Assembly (NCBI RefSeq): GCF_009846745.1
Contig: NZ_AQPF01000003.1
Span: 124,001 to 188,000, forward strand
Direction: 5' to 3'
Origin: Alloalcanivorax xiamenensis
GTDB taxonomy: Bacteria > Pseudomonadota > Gammaproteobacteria > Pseudomonadales > Alcanivoracaceae
DNA length: 64,000 bases
The position numbers and the translations under genes were made by a program. Positions 61,723 through 64,000 of this stretch are shown in pieces. How positions within the stretch are numbered: the stretch's first letter is position 1; each line of letters begins with the position of its first letter. Under the pieces are notes generated by a model. That model had not been told where the DNA came from, ran no database searches, and was given only the letters and a program-made list of their open reading frames with translations.

Positions 61723-63033
61723 TCAGCCGGCGTTATCGCGGCCGTTGTCGTTGCGAGCCACGGCGGTGCCGTTTTCCTGCTCGGTAAGATCAAAATAGGC
61801 GGCGTACTGGTGCTGGAAGCGGCGCAATTCGTCCGCTTGCAGCCGTTCGCGGGACGGCAGCGAGGCGGTCATCGGGTTCAGCGGTCGGCCATTGAGGCGC
61901 AGTTCGTAGTGTAGATGGGAACCGGTGCTGCGGCCGGTATTGCCACTCAGCGCGATGACATCACCCTGCGTCACCTCCTGCCCGGGCCGCACTTGCGCCT
62001 TTTGCAGATGCAAGTAGCGGGTCTGGTAACCCTGGCCGTGGTCGATCACCACGAAACGCCCCGCCAACGGATGGTAGGAGACCGTGCGCACCACGCCCTT
62101 GGCCGGCGCCAACACCCGGGTCCCCACCGGCATGGCGAAATCCGTACCCAGGTGAGGGGTCACCCGTCCGGTGATGGGGTGATGACGATGCAGATTGAAC
62201 GGCGAACTGATGCGGTATTCGCTGTTGAAGGGAGTACGACGAAAGCCCGGCAGCAGGCTCTTGCCTTCCGGCGTATAAAAGCGGTCATCATCGAAGCGGG
62301 CGGCCCGCACCGAGATCAGTTCCCCCTCGTAATCAAAACCCGCCAACCGGGCCGAATAGGCCCCTTCGGCATCGTCGATATACTCCAGATCCACTAACAG
62401 AGAGAAGCGGTCGCCCTTGCGGGCCTTGCTTGCCAAAGGCAGTAATTCCCCCATCTCCGCGGCAATGGCCTGGGCACGACCGCCCAGGGAAGGCACCTCC
62501 GCCAGCGCGGCGGACAGGGAGGAACGAATCTCACCACGCACCGCCACTTGATGCAGATTCCGCTCATAGGTCAGCGCGCTCCGGTGCATCTGGCCATTGT
62601 GCAGATTCCATTCCCAACCCCTGGACGGATCCGTCCACAACCTCAGCGCCAGCAAGCGGCCCTCGCCATCGGCGCGCCACTCCAGGTGCTGGCCAGGACT
62701 GACCTGCCGCAGAATGTCCGCGCTTTTGGGGTCATTGAGCAAGGTGTACAGGGCGGCTTCCGGCAGCTGCCACTGATTGGTCCAGAGGTTGGCCAGGGAG
62801 TCCCCCTGGGCGATGGTGTAGTGCTCCCAGACCGTGGGGGCGGGGTCCACATCGACGGCGTACAGGTCGGAGTCCTCGATCAGGCCCAACAGAGCCCGGT
62901 CGGTCATCAAGGCAGCGTCACCGGAGGGCGCCCACCACCAGGAGGCAAGCGCGATGGCGGCCGCCAGAGCGGGCACCAAAGCGCGCAGCAGGGGCGGTCT
63001 TGAGGTCCGTGTTGTGGCGGTGGATTCCGTCAT
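61723..63033 (-). CDS. M23 family murein metallopeptidase (MepM/OapA-like)
   Basis: 436 aa. Membrane anchor (about 15-35, LLRALVPALAAAIALASWWW), an OapA/LysM-like region (YTIAQGDSLANLWTNQWQL), a central domain (EYIDDAEGAYSARLAGFDYEGE) and the LytM/M23 catalytic domain with Zn ligands (TPHLGTDFAMPVGTRVLAP; GYQTRYLHLQ; GSHLHYELRLNGRPLNP). It probably cleaves peptidoglycan cross-links during growth. Unlinked to neighbours on the same strand. Confidence 0.93.
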   Translation of the reverse strand: MTESTATTRTSRPPLLRALVPALAAAIALASWWWAPSGDAALMTDRALLGLIEDSDLYAVDVDPAPTVWEHYTIAQGDSLANLWTNQWQLPEAALYTLLNDPKSADILRQVSPGQHLEWRADGEGRLLALRLWTDPSRGWEWNLHNGQMHRSALTYERNLHQVAVRGEIRSSLSAALAEVPSLGGRAQAIAAEMGELLPLASKARKGDRFSLLVDLEYIDDAEGAYSARLAGFDYEGELISVRAARFDDDRFYTPEGKSLLPGFRRTPFNSEYRISSPFNLHRHHPITGRVTPHLGTDFAMPVGTRVLAPAKGVVRTVSYHPLAGRFVVIDHGQGYQTRYLHLQKAQVRPGQEVTQGDVIALSGNTGRSTGSHLHYELRLNGRPLNPMTASLPSRERLQADELRRFQHQYAAYFDLTEQENGTAVARNDNGRDNAG

Positions 63034-63259
63034 GACAACCGTGATCCGGGACCGACCTTGCCGGTCGGTCTGCTTCTATATTCATGAACAAGGGTTCAGG
63101 ACCAAGCGGCCGTGACCCGGCCAGGGCGCGAACAAGGGCGCCACCATACCCGATCCCGACGTCAGGCCCAAGCGCCGGAAACACCGGGTTGGAGGCCGCT
63201 CGGCCAGCAGGCATCCCGGTTATCGACAACCGCATGACGATTTGGTTGCAAATCCGCTT

Positions 63260-63288
63260 TTGACTCAGGGCAACAGACTTTCTATATT
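63260..63288 (+). promoter_or_regulatory. Sigma-70 promoter for the riboswitch-ribH transcript
   Basis: TTGACT (63260-63265) and TATATT (63283-63288) are separated by 17 bp, giving a start near 63295, about 20 nt before the riboswitch. The stretch 63034-63259 shows no gene. Confidence 0.8.
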
Positions 63289-63316
63289 GCTTGGCCCGGC
63301 GGCCCAGCCGCCGGAT

Positions 63317-63502
63317 CGTTCTCGGGGCGGGGTGAAAGTCCCCACCGGCGGTGAGGGAGCCTCTCCCAAGCCCGCGAGCGCCCGCGGCCACAGGCCATCG
63401 CCATACTCAGCTTTGGTGATCCGGCCTTCCTCACGGCCACGGGGTCAGCAGATCTGGTGTGATTCCAGAGCCGACGGTGATAGTCCGGATAAGAGAGAAC
63501 GC
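63317..63502 (+). ncRNA. FMN riboswitch (RFN element)
   Basis: Conserved blocks are present in order: GGGGCGGGGTGAAAGTCCCC, CACCGGCGGTGAGGG, AGCCCGCGAGCG, GGTCAGCAGATCTGGTG, TCCAGAGCCGACGGTGATAG and TCCGGAT...AGAGAACG, closing the P1 stem with CGTTCTC. A GC-rich hairpin at 63519-63549 could be the expression platform, acting before the ribH ribosome site (CAGGAAA). Confidence 0.95.
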
Positions 63503-63605
63503 GATGGCTCCCTGCCTCCGTGGCGGCACGCCCGTGCGTCGCCTCCACGCCGGCACCGGCCCACGTTCGCCCTGATTCATCTCAACGCCACTCAGGAAAC
63601 ACGGC

Positions 63606-64000
63606 ATGAATCAGACCCAGAGTTCCACCCAGCCTTACCATCCCGAACAACAGCGCCTGGCCTTTATCCATGCCAGCTGGCATCAGGACATCGTGCTTCA
63701 GTGCCTGACCGGGTTCCGCGAAGAACTCGCCCGCCTCGGCTACGGCGCCGATCAGATCGACGTGATCGCGGTCCCCGGCGCCTACGAAATCCCCCTGCAA
63801 GCCAAACTGCTGGCCAAATCCGGCCGTTACGCGGCGATCGCCTGCAGCGGCCTGGTGGTGGATGGCGGCATCTATCGCCACGACTTCGTCGCCACGGCGG
63901 TCATCAACGGCCTGATGCAAGTGCAGTTGGAAGCCGAAGTGCCGGTTCTCACCGCCGTGCTCACCCCCCACCATTTCCATGAACATACCGAGCACCATGA
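63606..64000 (+). CDS. ribH: 6,7-dimethyl-8-ribityllumazine synthase, type II-like (cut by the right edge)
   Basis: The first 131 codons are in the window. LAFIHASWHQDIVLQC, VPGAYEIPLQAKLLAKSGRYAAIACSGLVVDGGIYRHDFVA and VLTAVLTPHHFHEHTEHH fit lumazine synthase. The YRHDFV and TPHHFHE segments match the decameric RibH2 class known from Brucella and rhizobia rather than the common icosahedral RibH. It condenses the ribityl pyrimidine with dihydroxybutanone phosphate in riboflavin synthesis. ATG 63606 follows AGGAAA. It stands behind an FMN riboswitch. Confidence 0.93.
   Translation, partial: MNQTQSSTQPYHPEQQRLAFIHASWHQDIVLQCLTGFREELARLGYGADQIDVIAVPGAYEIPLQAKLLAKSGRYAAIACSGLVVDGGIYRHDFVATAVINGLMQVQLEAEVPVLTAVLTPHHFHEHTEHH

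Overview
The window reads as chromosomal DNA of a high-GC gammaproteobacterium. The gene orders mutL-miaA-hfq-hflX-hflK-hflC-DUF2065-hisZ-purA and rpsF-priB-rpsR-rplI-dnaB-alr-radA, together with the look of the proteins, fit a marine oil-degrader of the Alcanivorax/Alloalcanivorax type. The lineage is an inference from gene content. I see no prophage, transposase, CRISPR array or plasmid function.

Layout. 1-9.6 kb is accessory and metal-related: a Fur-controlled fecI-fecR-receptor locus (minus strand, receptor cut by the window edge); a plus-strand operon of an ArsM-like arsenite methyltransferase, a TVP38-flavoprotein disulfide reductase fusion and a DUF547 protein; and a second TonB-dependent receptor with a PepSY membrane protein. 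9.7-21.3 kb is mostly housekeeping on the minus strand: KtrB/KtrA potassium uptake, RadA, alanine racemase, DnaB, ribosomal proteins L9/S18/S6 with PriB, RlmB and RNase R. 21.5-26.5 kb holds tRNA-Leu(CAG) with a decayed duplicate of its 3' end, then a PchR-like AraC regulator, a siderophore receptor and an RhtX/FptX-like transporter, with two Fur boxes and a probable AraC operator. 26.5-36.1 kb is a phosphate-scavenging island: PhoD, two PhoA-type phosphatases, PhoX, a di-haem lipoprotein, a His-rich secreted protein and a small membrane protein. 36.1-49.5 kb is a long minus-strand housekeeping block (purA to the NAD(P)H-hydrate repair enzyme). 49.5-64 kb mixes queG, cytochromes, orn, rsgA, a rhodanese, psd, an orphan 7TM histidine kinase, asmA, mutY, yggX, tRNA-Phe, an M23 peptidase and an FMN riboswitch in front of a type II lumazine synthase (cut by the right edge).

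How it fits together. Three separate Fur-boxed iron-uptake loci lie in the first 26 kb, and none has siderophore biosynthesis genes, so the cell probably uses siderophores made by others. The phosphate island gives four phosphatases of three unrelated metal-enzyme families. Three of them are predicted lipoproteins with similar Ser/Asn/Asp-rich tethers, and PhoX is followed by an undescribed di-haem lipoprotein.

Intergenic DNA carries several repeat families: REP-like palindromes, elements ending in inverted GCACGC-type short repeats, GACGCCGG-type repeats and a 22-bp inverted repeat. Some copies have become coding sequence: the C-terminus of Alr, the N-terminus of MiaA and the C-terminus of QueG. 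Two genes, priB and mutY, appear to start at CTG within a CTGA overlap. All calls come from reading the sequence; no database search was run.
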